From CAYUAI01 sp964442745 (GTDB taxonomy: Bacteria > Pseudomonadota > Gammaproteobacteria > S012-40), in the NCBI GenBank assembly GCA_964442745.1, contig CAYUAI010000150.1, positions 1-6,259 of the forward strand: a DNA stretch of 6,259 nt, written 5' to 3'. Position numbers and translations under genes: made by a program. Under the pieces are notes generated by a model. The model was given only the letters and a program-made list of their open reading frames with translations. It ran no database searches and was not told where the DNA came from. Positions 5,131 through 6,259 of the stretch are shown in pieces. Within the stretch, counting starts at the first letter, position 1. The number at the start of each line of letters is the position of its first letter.

Positions 5131-5634
5131 ATGCCAAGTAAAACCATTTTAACGTATCCTGATGAACGGTTAAAAACGTGTTCAGCGTCGGTTGAGAAAT
5201 TCGATGACACCTTACATCAATTCATCCGAGAGCTAGAAGAAGCTCGCCAAGCCGGACCCGGCGCGGTGGGTATCGCGGCACCGCAAATTGACCATTTTCA
5301 GCGAATCATTATTATTGATGCCTCCCAGCAAAAAAGAAAAGCTGAAAATCACGGGCATCTTGTTTTAATTAATCCGGAAATCACTCATAGGGAAGGACTC
5401 GTCAGTGGACGTGAAGGCTGCTTATCGGTACCCGACTACACCGGAAATGTCGTGCGAGCGGCTAACATCGAACTCACCTCCTTCGACCCAAATGGCAAAC
5501 CGCTTAACTTTAACATGAATGGTTTTGAAGCCCGTCTTGTGCAACATGAAATAGATCATCTGGATGGCCTGTTGTTTTTAGACCGTCTGGTGAGTCGCCA
5601 CAGTGATTTGTTTCGCCGCCAAGTTTATCAATAA
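5131..5634 (+). CDS. def: Peptide deformylase
   Basis: Removes the formyl group from the N-terminal methionine of nascent proteins, a metal-dependent cytoplasmic hydrolase. All three signature motifs are intact: GAVGIAAPQ (44-52, catalytic Gln52), EGCLSVP (95-101, metal ligand Cys97) and QHEIDHLDG (138-146, ligands His139 and His143, catalytic Glu140). The 167 residues are of normal length and begin in the expected way (ILTYPDERL). The ATG is 5 bases after the stop of the ACT gene and lacks a clear ribosome binding site, so it probably depends on translational coupling. The principal deformylase usually sits with fmt, which is absent here, so this is likely a second copy; the insertion AGPG before motif 1 fits paralogues I have seen. 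Nothing suggests loss of activity. Confidence 0.95.
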   Translation: MPSKTILTYPDERLKTCSASVEKFDDTLHQFIRELEEARQAGPGAVGIAAPQIDHFQRIIIIDASQQKRKAENHGHLVLINPEITHREGLVSGREGCLSVPDYTGNVVRAANIELTSFDPNGKPLNFNMNGFEARLVQHEIDHLDGLLFLDRLVSRHSDLFRRQVYQ

Positions 5635-5810
5635 CTCACGACGGGGGGATTGTTTTTGTTCAATCGTTAGACTTGGAAAAAACCTAAATAATTCAGAAAC
5701 CGCTTGGTTCTGTGTGCGAAATGCACGTTATAATAATAGTTCAATGGGGTATTGTATTAATTGCTATAAATATACCCAATATTTTTAAAGACAATGAGTA
5801 TGAAAAAATA
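5635..5810. other. Non-coding stretch after def
   Basis: No gene is supported. It contains small inverted repeats: GATTG (5648-5652) with CAATC (5661-5665), GTGC/GCAC around 5714-5726, and GGGTAT (5747-5752) with ATACCC (5772-5777), the last followed by TTTTT at 5782-5786 and possibly a weak terminator. No strong terminator directly follows def. Confidence 0.45.
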
Positions 5811-5813
5811 TGA

Positions 5814-5945
5814 CAAGCGTCAATCTATTCACCCAAAACCTACCAATCGATAAAGAAAAGTATTGCGTCGAGACCTGCATTCGTTTTGATAGGGGGAGTG
5901 AATGGAGCGGGTAAGTCTACTCTAACGCTATCTTCCAAGAAATGA
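5814..5945 (+). pseudogene. Fragment of a P-loop NTPase with Walker A motif
   Basis: This frame reads KSIASRPAFVLIGGVNGAGK followed by STLTL (residues from about 5856 to 5930). A strand of hydrophobic residues running into GGVNGAGKST is a proper Walker A site (GxxGxGKST), of the kind found in zeta-toxin-like kinases and other small P-loop NTPases. The frame opens with TGA at 5811-5813, contains no ATG, GTG or good start before the motif, and stops at 5943-5945, about five codons past the motif. ATGs at 5794, 5800 and 5810 lie in other frames, so even the N-terminus is shifted. Only the nucleotide-binding tip of a former gene survives; the rest is replaced near 5930 by unrelated sequence. The exact family cannot be told from this much. 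Confidence 0.45.
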
Positions 5946-6145
5946 ATGCGTTTTAGTAAACGGCTAGCCATCAGATTTTCAAATCGAGCCCCCTCATCTC
6001 CAATGACATCGGCATTGTCAAAGAAATATATTTTTGGTGCTTTCTGTACCGTTCGTGGTAGTGATTTTGTGTAGGAATCGTATCGTAAAAGTAAGATACA
6101 AGAAAAGGGGTCAACATTAACATTTACCGCAAAATAGCCACCCAA
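5930..6145 (-). pseudogene. Fragment of an AAA ATPase of the DUF4143 type
   Basis: On the minus strand, bases about 6085 down to 5930 encode YDSYTKSLPRTVQKAPKIYF, then FDNADVIGDEGARFENLMAS and RLLKRIHFLED. The order K-S-L-x-K-x-P-K-x-YFFD, then GARFEN and a leucine-rich helix, is what I know from the C-terminal half of DUF4143 ATPases (large AAA proteins often beside toxin-antitoxin and defence genes). The N-terminal ATPase half is missing: upstream, the frame soon reaches a stop (TAA about 6171-6173), and the residues before YDSY are not convincing. The C-terminal end is also gone, as the frame turns into unrelated sequence after HFLED. No ATG or ribosome binding site is visible. It is a dead remnant. 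Confidence 0.6.
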
Positions 6146-6259
6146 TGGAAGCTCAGGAGAGCCTGTTGACTTTTATTCCATTGCTTTAGGCTTACCGATC
6201 GAAACTATACCCATAGCGTTATGAATTTAGGTCTAGTTATGGCCTTCAAATCCACCGCC
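6146..6259. other. Right edge, no gene supported
   Basis: Only short frames are open here. GCTC/GAGC (6151-6162) form a tiny inverted repeat. A + strand frame from ATG 6221 (MNLGLVMAFKSTA) runs off the window, without a ribosome binding site. Confidence 0.4.

Noticed and set aside
5603..5788. 61-residue + strand frame starting inside def
   Set aside because: Overlaps the end of def out of frame, no ribosome binding site, cysteine/asparagine-rich random composition.
6221..6259. Start of a new gene at the right edge (ATG 6221)
   Set aside because: Only 13 codons are visible, without a ribosome binding site or clear promoter.

Overview
The window looks like ordinary chromosome from a gammaproteobacterium of moderate to low GC (about 40% by eye), flanked by decaying accessory genes. 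The evidence is a YjfI/YjfJ/YjfK (PspA-family) set in Enterobacteria-like order, a GcvR-like double-ACT protein, strong sigma-70-type signals, AGGA-type ribosome binding sites and gamma-type protein sequences. No species can be named from the sequence alone. All substantial intact genes lie on the + strand.

Left edge (1-409): remnant of a DsrE/F-like protein, readable only across an in-frame TGA and a frameshift. Then about 350 bases of non-coding DNA (410-761) hold a possible terminator ending in ten T and, most strikingly, a near-consensus sigma-70 promoter carrying three copies of a 15-bp palindrome (core GACATAATATGTC).

PspA-family module (762-2690): yjfI (DUF2170), yjfJ (PspA/IM30) and yjfK (DUF2491). 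yjfI and yjfJ are 46 bases apart and form one unit under the triple-operator promoter. A C9 tract and a strong intrinsic terminator separate yjfJ from yjfK. The module probably acts at the inner face of the cytoplasmic membrane. The usual further partners (DUF350, DUF1190, ATP-grasp YjfC) are not present here.

Middle (2691-3498): two stretches with several inverted repeats flank a 114-aa protein whose two halves each look like a ribbon-helix-helix unit.

Channel operon (3499-5634): a two-TM potassium channel with a cytoplasmic RCK region (GTG start), a double-ACT regulator starting 1 base after it, and a complete peptide deformylase starting 5 bases later. The tight spacing implies one transcript. 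The deformylase is away from fmt, so it is probably a second copy.

Right edge (5635-6259): gene debris. A + strand fragment with a Walker A motif (GGVNGAGKST) and a - strand fragment of a DUF4143-type ATPase meet head-on near base 5930, where both lose homology. No tRNA, rRNA, CRISPR array or complete insertion sequence is seen.
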